Shown here: piece after piece, positions 1 through 6,451 of the stretch
Position numbering within the stretch: the first letter of the stretch is position 1
Layout of the letters: each line of letters starts with the position of its first letter
Assembly: GCA_007129135.1 (NCBI GenBank)
Contig: SKWB01000298.1
Coordinates: 1-10,439, forward strand
From: Halococcaceae archaeon
GTDB taxonomy: Archaea > Halobacteriota > Halobacteria > Halobacteriales > Halalkalicoccaceae
Length of the DNA: 10,439 nt
Direction: 5' to 3'
The notes under the pieces: model-generated
The model's input: only the letters and a program-made list of their open reading frames with translations
Database searches by the model: none
Told to the model about the DNA's origin: nothing
Program-made: the position numbers and the translations under genes

Positions 1-95
1 ACGATGATCCCGATCAGGATGCCCGCGACGACCCAGCCGATCGTCGGCCAGCTGAAGACGATGCCGACCGCCTCGACGAACACACCGAAGGTCAC
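1..95 (-). CDS. tctA: Tripartite tricarboxylate transporter, large membrane subunit TctA (N-terminal fragment)
   Basis: Only the first 31 or so residues are in the window; the gene continues past base 1. The visible N-terminus begins MTFGVFVEAVGIVF and is a hydrophobic segment. TctA proteins are the large, roughly 500-residue, multi-span permease subunit of TTT-family transporters and are normally encoded beside tctB and tctC. The identification rests mostly on this context: the fragment follows tctC and tctB on the same strand. The start is GTG at 93-95. This start overlaps the tctB stop in a 4-base GTGA junction, the usual sign of translational coupling, and that is why I chose it. The sequence alone would not name the family. 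Confidence 0.72.
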   Translation of the reverse strand, partial: MTFGVFVEAVGIVFSWPTIGWVVAGILIGII

Positions 96-643
96 AGGAT
101 CAGCTCCTGGATCAGGCCCTCCTCGATGGGGAGGTTGAGGACCCAGTAGAAGACGAACGCGATCACGAACGAGAGCACCGTGAGCCCGACGATCGCGTAT
201 CGTGGGCGGTCGCGCCAGACGGTGTACGCGAACACGAACAGGGGTGTCACCCAGAGCATTCCCACGAGATACGATCCGACGAGGTAGCCGACACAGAGCG
301 CGCCGGTGACCGACGCGCCGTTCTGGATCGACTCCGTCGGGTCTCCCTCGTCGGCGGGCTCTCCGTCGTCCTCGGGTTCGTACTCGTCGGTACCGGTCTC
401 GAAGACCTCCACTTCGTCGGAGACGAACCGTTTGAGCGGCGCCGGGAGGACGCTCTCGGCCAGTATCAGGATCCCGAAGACGATGACGACCCCGGTCGTG
501 AACCAGGGGAAGATCGCCGCGTCACGGGAGTACTCGAACGCACCGACGAACATGTAGACCGAGCTCCCGATGAACAGCACGAGCAACCCGTGCTCCATCG
601 TCAGTGACTCGCCTATCTCCTCGGCCCGTTCTTTCACACTCAT
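92..643 (-). CDS. tctB: Tripartite tricarboxylate transporter, small membrane subunit TctB
   Basis: This is a 183-residue integral membrane protein, the expected size for the small TctB subunit of a TTT transporter. In these systems TctA and TctB form the membrane complex that takes up a carboxylate delivered by the binding protein TctC, driven by an ion gradient. Hydrophobic segments are visible at about residues 18-36, 46-66, 112-143 (long enough for one or two spans) and 148-170. Between the second and third lies an acidic linker (about 75-108, rich in Asp and Glu), longer than I would expect and typical of a halophile's exposed loop. The gene sits 31 bases after tctC and overlaps tctA by 4 bases. 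ATG at 641-643 is the first in frame; Met16 is a possible alternative start. The substrate cannot be read from the sequence. Confidence 0.85.
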   Translation of the reverse strand: MSVKERAEEIGESLTMEHGLLVLFIGSSVYMFVGAFEYSRDAAIFPWFTTGVVIVFGILILAESVLPAPLKRFVSDEVEVFETGTDEYEPEDDGEPADEGDPTESIQNGASVTGALCVGYLVGSYLVGMLWVTPLFVFAYTVWRDRPRYAIVGLTVLSFVIAFVFYWVLNLPIEEGLIQELIL

Positions 644-674
644 GATTTGGTCAGCGAATCGAGGACTCGCGGGC

Positions 675-1664
675 TTACTCGCGCAGCTGGTCCAGATCGA
701 CCGACGCTTCGATCTCGTCGATCGTCTCCTCCATCAGCTCGTCGGCCTCCTCGGGACCGCCGTACTCGATGTTGTTACCGGTCTCCTCGGCCCACTCCTG
801 GGCCTCCTCGTCCTCGGTCGCCTCCTCGACGGCCGCGCTCACCGCCTCGACGACCTCCTCGTCGGTCTCCGGCGGGCCGTAGAGCGCGAGCGTCGTCAGC
901 GCGATGAAGTCGATCTCCGGGTAGCCGAGATCGGTGACCGGCTCGAGGTCGGGGAAGACGTCGGTCGTGCTCGACGAGAGGTTCGCGACCACGTTCAGGT
1001 CGCCGCCATCGACGGGTCCCAGCGCGGAGGTCGCCGTCGCGATCCCGACCGACACCTCGTCCGAGATCACGGCCTCGCTCGTCGGTCCACCCCCGTCGTA
1101 CGGGACGACCTCCTCCCACTCCATGCCGAACTCGTCGCGCAGGATGAACGAGATCGCGTGCGTCGAGTGGCCGATACCCTGCATCGCGAACTGGGTGAAC
1201 TCGCCGTCCTGGTAGGCGTCGACGAGGTCGTCCATGTCCTCGATGTGGTCGTACTCGGGGTTGACGATCAGCGTGAAGGGGTAGTTCCCGAACGAGCCCA
1301 GCCCGACCAGCTCGGTGATGTCCCAGTCGGGCTCGTCGACGAGCCACGCGGTCGGGACGGAAGGGAGGTTCACGTTCCCGATCGTGTAGCCGTCCGGATC
1401 CGCGCCGTGGAGCGCGCCGGTGCCCTCCAGGCCGCCCGCTCCCGGACGGTTGTCGATCTCGACGGACTCGCCGAGTGCGTCCCCCATCGCGGTGTTGAGC
1501 TGACGGGCGTAGGTGTCCGTCCCGCCACCCTCGCCGAACGGGACGATCCACGTGAGCGACTGACTCGGGTAGTCCCCGTTGTCGTCGCCGAGACAGCCCG
1601 CCATGCCGACTGCGGATCCTGCGGTCAGTGCTCCAACCGTTTTGACGTAGTCACGGCGTCGCAT
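675..1664 (-). CDS. tctC: TctC-type (Bug family) extracytoplasmic solute-binding lipoprotein
   Basis: This is the binding-protein component of a TTT transporter, which captures a carboxylate-type ligand outside the membrane. From the start used here it has 329 residues, normal for the family. The N-terminus carries a twin-arginine signal (MRRRDYVKT), a hydrophobic stretch and a lipobox-like VGMAGC, so export by Tat and anchoring through the Cys (residue 24) are likely. The mature part opens with the family hallmarks: WIVPFGEGGGTD, then the IDNRPGAGG motif about 40 residues later and a DPDGYTIG segment. A longer reading from ATG at 1680-1682 adds MANATG. I prefer 1664 because a TATA-like box centred near 1693 puts transcription start around 1667, which would leave the upstream ATG untranscribed and give a leaderless message. 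It is first in the tctCBA operon. The ligand is unknown. Confidence 0.92.
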   Translation of the reverse strand: MRRRDYVKTVGALTAGSAVGMAGCLGDDNGDYPSQSLTWIVPFGEGGGTDTYARQLNTAMGDALGESVEIDNRPGAGGLEGTGALHGADPDGYTIGNVNLPSVPTAWLVDEPDWDITELVGLGSFGNYPFTLIVNPEYDHIEDMDDLVDAYQDGEFTQFAMQGIGHSTHAISFILRDEFGMEWEEVVPYDGGGPTSEAVISDEVSVGIATATSALGPVDGGDLNVVANLSSSTTDVFPDLEPVTDLGYPEIDFIALTTLALYGPPETDEEVVEAVSAAVEEATEDEEAQEWAEETGNNIEYGGPEEADELMEETIDEIEASVDLDQLRE

Positions 1665-1688
1665 ACCGGTAGCGTTTGCCATATCCCG

Positions 1689-1697
1689 TTATAAAAC
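1689..1697 (-). promoter_or_regulatory. TATA-like box of the tctCBA operon
   Basis: On the minus strand this reads GTTTTATAA, an AT-rich island directly upstream of tctC. Its centre lies about 28 bases from the ATG at 1664, the spacing at which haloarchaeal leaderless messages begin on or just before the start codon. It is only about 11 bases from the alternative ATG at 1682, too close to serve that start. This is an inference from sequence and spacing. Confidence 0.55.
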
Positions 1698-1945
1698 TAC
1701 TGTAATCGAGGGCGGAAAGTCGGGCCGGCGTCCCCCTCTCCTCTCCAAACGTGTATGTTCGTCTGAACTATCGGGTTGTCAGGGGGGCATAAGGCCATCG
1801 GTGCGCACATCACCGGATTACCACTTTTGCTACCAGGCTTCGGCGGAGAGACTGACTTCATGTGGAGAGCGCTACACGCACCGTTTGACTATAGTTCTGG
1901 GAACTCGACCCTATGTTCGATTCACGTGCCTCTGATGGTTCGGTG
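1698..1945. other. Intergenic stretch with no recognised gene
   Basis: About 250 bases between the tctC promoter and the decayed gene remnants. Short open frames exist on both strands (for example a plus-strand frame at 1776-1982), but none has an acidic haloarchaeal composition, a GC bias at third codon positions or a recognisable motif. I see no transposase remnant, RNA gene or terminator hairpin. Confidence 0.5.
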
Positions 1946-2257
1946 TTATGAGGTCTCTTCTGGGGACTCACTCAATGTCTGAACACCCAACGGACCACGT
2001 TCCGTCCCAGAATCCTGACGCTGGCCACGTGCCAACTCTTGCCTGGACTCTTCCGGTCCTCTTGAGCGAACGCGTGCATTGAGATGAACGTCGTGAGTTG
2101 GCGCGATAGCCACGATCGATGTCCGAAAATGCCATGCAGGTCCGATAGGGCTATCGCTTCCATAAACAAATTCAGCGGTATCGTCCGGTTGAAGGTTGGT
2201 GGCAGTTATGACTGGTCTGTGGACATCCTCCAGTTGAATGAGTATATCAACTGGTGA
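1946..2257 (-). pseudogene. Start-less open fragment, possible remnant of an exported protein
   Basis: This is a 103-codon stop-to-stop frame on the minus strand with no ATG, GTG or TTG near its beginning. It directly follows a TGA codon (2258-2260). Its first half reads like folded protein, with segments such as VITATNLQPDDTAEFVYGSD and GPAWHFRTS. That pattern (a Leu-x-Pro-Asp turn, alternating beta residues, then an aromatic-x-Phe-Arg-Thr strand) is reminiscent of fibronectin type III-like or phosphatase N-terminal beta-sandwich domains. The resemblance is weak and by eye only. The second half (about 65-103) is low in hydrophobic residues and rich in Arg, Glu and Gly, so it may not be genuine coding. 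It lies downstream of a Tat signal peptide ORF in another frame, which suggests one gene broken by frameshifts. It could also be a chance open frame. Confidence 0.25.
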
Positions 2258-2273
2258 TCAGTCACTCCAGTTG
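2230..2273. repeat. Inverted repeat CCAGTTGA / TCAACTGG with an extra direct copy
   Basis: A perfect 8-base inverted repeat is present: CCAGTTGA at 2230-2237 and TCAACTGG at 2247-2254, separated by 9 AT-rich bases. A further CCAGTTG occurs at 2267-2273, so the second arm can also pair with that copy. A related TGATCAAC sequence lies at 2358-2365. The spacing resembles a dimeric regulator operator, but no intact gene starts beside it; it could equally be a scar of a lost mobile element. Observed directly; function unknown. Confidence 0.45.
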
Positions 2274-2360
2274 GGACGATAATCTCCCACTCACATTGGC
2301 ACGTGCTTCTCTCTCCAAAATCGATACTTTGTGGCGACCACCGCGTACACGTATTGGTGA

Positions 2361-2519
2361 TCAACTCTGGTTGAAATCTGTATCTTCCTCATTGTTGGAA
2401 TCAGACCCGTCATCAGTCGCGCTAGCTGAAACGTTTCCAGAGAGTACTCCCGCACCAAAGATTCCAGCACCGCTTTTCAGCATAGGCCTTCGTGTCGATC
2501 GTGTCTTTTTCATCGGCAT
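2361..2519 (-). pseudogene. Truncated Tat-exported protein: signal peptide plus a short acidic stub
   Basis: A 52-residue minus-strand frame starts at ATG 2517-2519. It holds a complete twin-arginine signal: basic N-region (MPMKKTRS), the motif TRRPMLK at residues 9-15 matching S/T-R-R-x-hydrophobic-hydrophobic-K, a hydrophobic Gly/Ala/Val core (GAGIFGAGVLSG) and a possible signal peptidase site after VSA or VSASA. Only about 18 residues of Ser/Asp/Asn/Glu-rich linker follow before a TGA. Haloarchaeal exported proteins commonly have just such a linker before the folded domain, so the functional part seems lost, probably by frameshift, since other frames stay open downstream. A TATA-like box at 2543-2548 sits about 26 bases before the ATG, as for a leaderless gene. 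The GC content is lower than in the neighbours. Alternatively it is an intact small secreted peptide. Confidence 0.5.
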
Positions 2520-2542
2520 TCCGAGCTGTGGTGGTCTCGCAC

Positions 2543-2548
2543 TTAATT
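2543..2548 (-). promoter_or_regulatory. TATA-like box for the truncated Tat gene
   Basis: AATTAA on the minus strand, centred about 26 bases upstream of the ATG at 2519. The distance fits a leaderless haloarchaeal transcript. It lies in a 90-base region between divergent starts, shared with the plus-strand gene at 2610. Confidence 0.4.
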
Positions 2549-2575
2549 GTCATCTACAATTACTGTTCAAAAACA

Positions 2576-2588
2576 CAAATTTTTTTGC
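2576..2588 (+). promoter_or_regulatory. TATA-like AT-rich box for the small membrane protein gene
   Basis: A run of A then T bases (CAAATTTTTTTGC) centred about 27 bases before the ATG at 2610, preceded by an A-rich stretch that could serve as a BRE. Position and composition fit an archaeal promoter driving a leaderless transcript. Inference only. Confidence 0.4.
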
Positions 2589-2609
2589 CAGTGAAGCCAA
2601 TCAGATGAT

Positions 2610-2828
2610 ATGAAAACCACATCAAATCACAGACACTGGTTCTGGGTACTTATCTGCTGTACTGTTCTCCTGTCGGTCCTCCTGTACCTCACTGGGCTCC
2701 AAGCCGTCGGCGCGCTGGCAACGGGAACATTTCTCGGCTTCTGGATATTCGTCGGCGTGGTTTTGCTGTTCCACGTTGTGTCGTACGTCTGGCAACGGAG
2801 TGCGGACAAGGTTGAAAATACGAGCTAA
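2610..2828 (+). CDS. Small two-span membrane protein of unknown function
   Basis: This 72-residue protein has two clear hydrophobic segments, at about residues 10-31 (WFWVLICCTVLLSVLLYLTG) and 36-60, and short polar ends. The N-terminus is basic and polar (MKTTSNHRHW) and the C-terminus polar (QRSADKVENTS), consistent with an integral membrane hairpin with both ends in the cytoplasm. I do not recognise a family. It is the only clearly supported plus-strand gene in the window, has its own AT-rich promoter-like box, and ends 6 bases from the stop of the converging alcohol dehydrogenase gene. It borders the decayed region, so it may be part of the same accessory segment. Two adjacent Cys in the first span (residues 16-17) are unusual for a halophile. 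Confidence 0.6.
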   Translation: MKTTSNHRHWFWVLICCTVLLSVLLYLTGLQAVGALATGTFLGFWIFVGVVLLFHVVSYVWQRSADKVENTS

Positions 2829-2834
2829 AGACCC

Positions 2835-3872
2835 TCAGGGGACGATCACGGCACGGCCTTCGATCTCGCCGTGTTCGAGCTTCTCCGCGACCGTGTTGAT
2901 CTCGTCGAGGGCGTACTGCTCGGCGTAGAGTTCCATCACGCCGTCTTCGACGAGCGCGACCAGTTCCTGTAACTCGGTGTACGTGCCGACGAGCGTTCCC
3001 CTGTACGCCAGTTCGCCGTTCACCAGCGTCTGGGCGGGCTGTTCGACGGTCCCACCGTAGCCGACGACGTGGAAGTCACCGCGACCGGCGGCGATGTCCG
3101 GGCCCATCGCGGTCGTCACGTCCGCGCCGACGAAATCGAGCACCTGGGAGGCGAGGGCCCCGTCGGTGATCGACTCGATCTCGCTCACGACGTCTTCGTT
3201 TCCGGGATTGATCGTGTAGTCCGCACCGAGCTCCTCGGCGAGCGAGAGCGCTTCGTCCTTCAGATCGAGGGCGATGATCCGCGCGCCACAGAGCGCAGAG
3301 AGCGCCTGCACCCCGATGTGACCGAGCCCGCCCACACCGATGACGACGGCGTAGTCGCCAGGGACGAGCTTCGCTGCGGCCTTCTTCGCGGCGTGGTAGG
3401 CGGTGATCCCGGCGTCGGCGTGTGGCGCGATGTCGATCGGATCGACGCCCGAGAGCGGGATCGTCGCCCGCTCCGAGGTGAGCAGGTACTCCGCGAACCC
3501 GCCGTCCGTGGTCAGCCCGGGGAACGACCCCTCATCGCAGTGCATGTCGTTGCCGAGGCGACACTGCCGACAGGTCCCACAGGTCATCAGCGGGTGACAG
3601 ATCACCTTCTGGCCCACCTCGACCGTACTCACCTCGGAGCCGACCTCGACGACCTCGCCGGCGTTCTCGTGGCCGAGCGTCATCGGGAGCTCCTGGGGGA
3701 GGTAGTCGGTCCACATCCCCTCTATGACGTGATTGTCCGTCTGGCACCAGCCCGCACCCTCGACCTCGATCACGACGTGGTCGGAGCGCTCCGCTTCCGG
3801 CCTGTCTACCTCGTCGATCGAGAGCGCCTCGCTCATCTCGTGTGTGTACTCGTGGAGTCGTGCTGCCTGCAT
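2835..3872 (-). CDS. adh: Zinc-dependent medium-chain alcohol dehydrogenase, NAD type
   Basis: A 345-residue cytoplasmic oxidoreductase of the medium-chain dehydrogenase family, full length. It should interconvert an alcohol and its aldehyde or ketone with a nicotinamide cofactor. The catalytic zinc site is visible as C43 (GWCQTD), H68-E69 (LGHENAG) and D153, which replaces the Cys seen in horse liver ADH but matches the Asp ligand known in some bacterial ADHs. The structural zinc site is complete: C98, C101, C104 and C112. The Rossmann turn is G179-V-G-G-L-G184, and D203 at the end of the second strand favours NAD over NADP. It is monocistronic by appearance: 87 bases separate it from the upstream CPBP gene, and the small plus-strand gene converges from the other side. 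The substrate cannot be told from sequence. Confidence 0.93.
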   Translation of the reverse strand: MQAARLHEYTHEMSEALSIDEVDRPEAERSDHVVIEVEGAGWCQTDNHVIEGMWTDYLPQELPMTLGHENAGEVVEVGSEVSTVEVGQKVICHPLMTCGTCRQCRLGNDMHCDEGSFPGLTTDGGFAEYLLTSERATIPLSGVDPIDIAPHADAGITAYHAAKKAAAKLVPGDYAVVIGVGGLGHIGVQALSALCGARIIALDLKDEALSLAEELGADYTINPGNEDVVSEIESITDGALASQVLDFVGADVTTAMGPDIAAGRGDFHVVGYGGTVEQPAQTLVNGELAYRGTLVGTYTELQELVALVEDGVMELYAEQYALDEINTVAEKLEHGEIEGRAVIVP

Positions 3873-3959
3873 ACTCGAACCCTGTCCATTCCTCGGAGCG
3901 GGCGATGAAAAGTGTTGATAGGGCTAGTTGTTATGAACGAATCTACCGAAGTTAGCAAC

Positions 3960-4664
3960 TCACAGGGTGAGATACCACGTCAGAAAGAGGACCGCGTCGT
4001 AGAGCGCGTGGACCGCGACCGGGACGACGAGCGTCCCCGTTCGCTCGTAGAGGAGCCCGAGGATCACCCCGACGCCGGTGATGAGCAGCGTCCACGCGAG
4101 CACGGTGGCGGGCGAGCCGACGACGTTCCCGAGGTGGAGCGAGCCGAACAGCAGGCTCGCGAGGGGTAGCGCCGCCTGAGCACCGAACGACCCGCGCAGC
4201 CGCCCCTGGATCACCGCACGGAAGAGGTACTCCTCTGTGGGGGCGACGAGGACGACCGAGAGCATCGCGAGCCAGATGGCGAGCGTCGGGTCGTCCGTGG
4301 GGAGGGCCTCGAGCGGCGATTCGGGGACGAGGCCGGCCGTCTCCAGTCCGACAGCCGCGACGGTCGCAAAGGCCAGGGCAGCGAGGGTCCCGCCGATCAC
4401 GTATCCGGTGTCGCGACGATCCGGGGGCCCGAACGGCACCGCGAGGCCGTACCGGCGGGCGTAGAGGTAGCCCGTGAGGAGGAAGCCGAGCTGTCCGGCG
4501 ACGAGCAGAGGGACGACCGGCGGGTCGAACGGATCGGAGCCGAGGAGCACCAGCACCCCGATCACGACGAGAGCGGCGAGAACGGCGAGAACGGATGCCA
4601 CGAACGCGGCGACCGTGAGGCCGACCGCGACGCCGACGGCGCGGAGTTTCGCTCTCCGTCCCAC
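3960..4664 (-). CDS. CPBP-family intramembrane metalloprotease (CAAX protease-like)
   Basis: A multi-span membrane protein of about 234 residues with the three signature motifs of the CPBP (Abi/CAAX-type) family: E144-E145-YLFR, the FGSLH177LGN segment and H219-ALYD. The two Glu and two His residues form the expected metal site inside the membrane. Homologues cleave prenylated or other membrane peptides, or act in bacteriocin self-immunity; the archaeal role is mostly unknown. Hydrophobic segments appear at about 11-42, 50-68, 87-110, 127-141, 164-182, 187-206 and 212-232. No ATG exists in frame before the conserved region. I use GTG at 4662-4664, the only start codon that keeps the first span. 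An ATG at 4698 lies one frame away and gives a typical haloarchaeal N-terminus (MSVSDRLDDPSGG), so a single-base indel is possible. It follows ptsI by 107 bases on the same strand. Confidence 0.85.
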   Translation of the reverse strand: MGRRAKLRAVGVAVGLTVAAFVASVLAVLAALVVIGVLVLLGSDPFDPPVVPLLVAGQLGFLLTGYLYARRYGLAVPFGPPDRRDTGYVIGGTLAALAFATVAAVGLETAGLVPESPLEALPTDDPTLAIWLAMLSVVLVAPTEEYLFRAVIQGRLRGSFGAQAALPLASLLFGSLHLGNVVGSPATVLAWTLLITGVGVILGLLYERTGTLVVPVAVHALYDAVLFLTWYLTL

Positions 4665-4771
4665 CGGAGGGGTCGTCGAGTCGATCCGAGACCGACATGC
4701 GGCGACTCGATCGAGCGAGGAATAGTGGGCTCCGCTTCCGGGCGGACGCTCGGCGTCGCTCGTGCGCTCGC

Positions 4772-6451
4772 TCAGTCGTGATCCACCAGCGCTTCGACCT
4801 CCGGGAGGCGCTCGGCCGCGAGCGCGCGCTCGGCCAGTCTTTCCGCATCCTCGGCGGCGATCGACCGTATCTCGGCTTTCACCGCCGGTACTGAGATCGG
4901 GCTCATACTCAGTTCGTCCACGCCGAGGCCGACGAGCAGTTCCGCGAGCGAGGGATCGCTCGCCATCTCGCCACAGACGCCGATCCACGCGCCGGCGTCG
5001 TGCGCCGCCTCGACGCTCTCGGCAATCGCTCGGAGGACCGCCGGCTGGAGCGGATCCCCCAGCGCCGCGAGGCGCTCGTCGTCCCGGTCGACGGCCATCA
5101 CGTAGGCCGAGAGGTCGTTCGTCCCGATGCTGAAGAACTCGACCCGTGCGGCGAGCGCCCGGGCCGAGAGGACCGCCGCGGGGGTCTCGATCATGACACC
5201 GAGTTCGGGTCTCGCGTGCTCGATTCCCGCCTCGCCCAGTTCGGCAGCGACGGTTTCGACGCGGTCGAGCGCCGCGTCGAGTTCCTCCGTCGTGGCGACC
5301 ATCGGGAACATCACCGCGAGGTTCTGGCGACCCGCGCCGGCGCGCAACAGCGCGCGGAGCTGTGTCTCGAAGAGCGCGGAGTCCGGGCCCAGCGACCGAC
5401 GGATACCGCGCACGCCGAGGAACGGGTTCGATCCCTCCTCCGTCTCGAGGTAGGGAACCGGTTTGTCGGCGCCGACGTCGAGCGTCCGGACGACGACACG
5501 ATCGTCGAAGGCGTCGAGCGCCTCCCGGTAGACGGCGAGCTGTTCCTCCTCGTCCGGCGGCTCCGTTCGATCGAGGAAGAGGAACTCGGTTCGGAAGAGC
5601 CCGATCCCGTCCGCGCCGCTCTCGATCGCCCGGTCGAGATCCGAGACGGTTCCGACGTTCGCCGCCACGTCGACCTCCCGTCCGTCCGTGGTTCGAACCC
5701 GTTCGTCGATCGCGTCGTGATCCACCCCGGCCGAGAGCCTGTCGACCGCCGCCTCGTCCGGATCGGCGACGACCTCGCCCGTCTCGCCGTTGATCCCCAC
5801 CGTTTCGCCCTCCTCCACGGTCGAGAGCCCCTCCCCGACGCCGACGACCGCTGGGATACCGAGCGAGCGTGCGAAGATCGCCGCGTGTGAGGTCCGCCCG
5901 CCCGCGATCGTCGCGAAGCCCGCGACCCGCTCCGGCTCCAGTCTGGCGGTGTCGGTCGGCGTCAGCCGTTCGGCGAGCAGAACGGTCCCGGTGGGGAGCC
6001 CGGAGAGGTCGGCCCGCTCCTCGCCGGAGAGACCGTCGAGCAGCCGCCCGCACACGTCACGGAGGTCGTCCGCCCGCTCCGCGACGCGTCCCTCCATCGC
6101 CTCGAACTGCTCGATCGGCCCCGCGAACGCCGCCTCGACCGCCCGCTCTGCCGGCTCCCCGCGATCGATCGCCGCCTCGATCCCCTCCCGGATCGTCGGG
6201 TCGGCGAGGAACTGCTCGTGGGCGTCGAAGACCGCGGCCTCCTCCTCGCCGATCCGGTCGGCGACGCTCGTCCGGGTCGACTCGATCCCCGCCTCCGCGC
6301 TCGCGAACGCCCGCTCGATCCGTTCGCGCTCGCTTTCGGGATCGTGCTCGCGGCCGCCCGTCTCGCTGCGTCCGTCCCGTGGGCGATACCAGCGGGCGGT
6401 ACCCACGCCGGAGCGGGGCGTGACGCCGACGCCCGAGAGCGTCTGGCTCAT
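4772..6451 (-). CDS. ptsI: PTS enzyme I (phosphoenolpyruvate-protein phosphotransferase)
   Basis: A cytoplasmic enzyme that takes phosphate from phosphoenolpyruvate onto a histidine and passes it to HPr, the first step of the sugar phosphotransferase system. It has 559 residues, close to the 575 of E. coli enzyme I. Order of parts: an N-terminal helical HPr-binding region (about 35-140), the swivelling phosphohistidine domain with H189 in GGRTSHAAIFARS, and the C-terminal PEP-binding barrel. In the barrel the key residues are present: R287 (GLFRTEF), R323 (VRTLDVG), E422 (MIETPAA), D446 (SIGTNDLSAY), R456 (AVDRDD) and the general-acid C493 (GVCGEMASDP). Enzyme I and not PEP synthase or PPDK is favoured by size, by the HPr-binding region and by the adjacent HPr gene. 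Its ATG overlaps the ptsH stop by 4 bases, so the two are coupled. Confidence 0.97.
   Translation of the reverse strand: MSQTLSGVGVTPRSGVGTARWYRPRDGRSETGGREHDPESERERIERAFASAEAGIESTRTSVADRIGEEEAAVFDAHEQFLADPTIREGIEAAIDRGEPAERAVEAAFAGPIEQFEAMEGRVAERADDLRDVCGRLLDGLSGEERADLSGLPTGTVLLAERLTPTDTARLEPERVAGFATIAGGRTSHAAIFARSLGIPAVVGVGEGLSTVEEGETVGINGETGEVVADPDEAAVDRLSAGVDHDAIDERVRTTDGREVDVAANVGTVSDLDRAIESGADGIGLFRTEFLFLDRTEPPDEEEQLAVYREALDAFDDRVVVRTLDVGADKPVPYLETEEGSNPFLGVRGIRRSLGPDSALFETQLRALLRAGAGRQNLAVMFPMVATTEELDAALDRVETVAAELGEAGIEHARPELGVMIETPAAVLSARALAARVEFFSIGTNDLSAYVMAVDRDDERLAALGDPLQPAVLRAIAESVEAAHDAGAWIGVCGEMASDPSLAELLVGLGVDELSMSPISVPAVKAEIRSIAAEDAERLAERALAAERLPEVEALVDHD

Noticed and set aside
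570..1694. Long plus-strand open frame of 374 codons opposite tctC
   Set aside because: It mirrors tctC in antisense. The translation is a repetitive Arg/Leu/Val/Asp mixture with no motif, the usual artefact of high-GC coding sequence, while the minus strand has a complete TctC with a signal peptide.
1776..1982. 68-codon plus-strand frame
   Set aside because: No motif, no convincing promoter and an atypical composition for this organism; probably chance in low-GC sequence.
1972..2169. 65-codon minus-strand frame with ATG start
   Set aside because: It has no acidic bias or motif and competes with the overlapping start-less frame at 1946-2257, whose first half looks more protein-like. Not convincing as a gene.
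1698..2609. Insertion sequence or transposase remnant in the gene-poor region
   Set aside because: I looked for transposase-like motifs and long terminal repeats on both strands and found only the short CCAGTTGA repeats. There is no DDE-type or HUH-type signature to support a named element.
2254..2613. 119-codon plus-strand frame
   Set aside because: It is antisense to the Tat signal peptide frame, which has a clear motif and a spaced TATA box. The plus-strand product has no recognisable feature and runs into the start of the next gene.
2810..2850. Bidirectional terminator between the converging small gene and adh
   Set aside because: The genes end 6 bases apart and I see no convincing hairpin or T-run on either strand at that place.
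4665..6053. Upstream extension of the CPBP frame through ptsI (697-codon frame)
   Set aside because: The first 460 or so codons are Arg/Gly-rich shadow of enzyme I in another frame; protein-like sequence starts only after the GTG at 4664.
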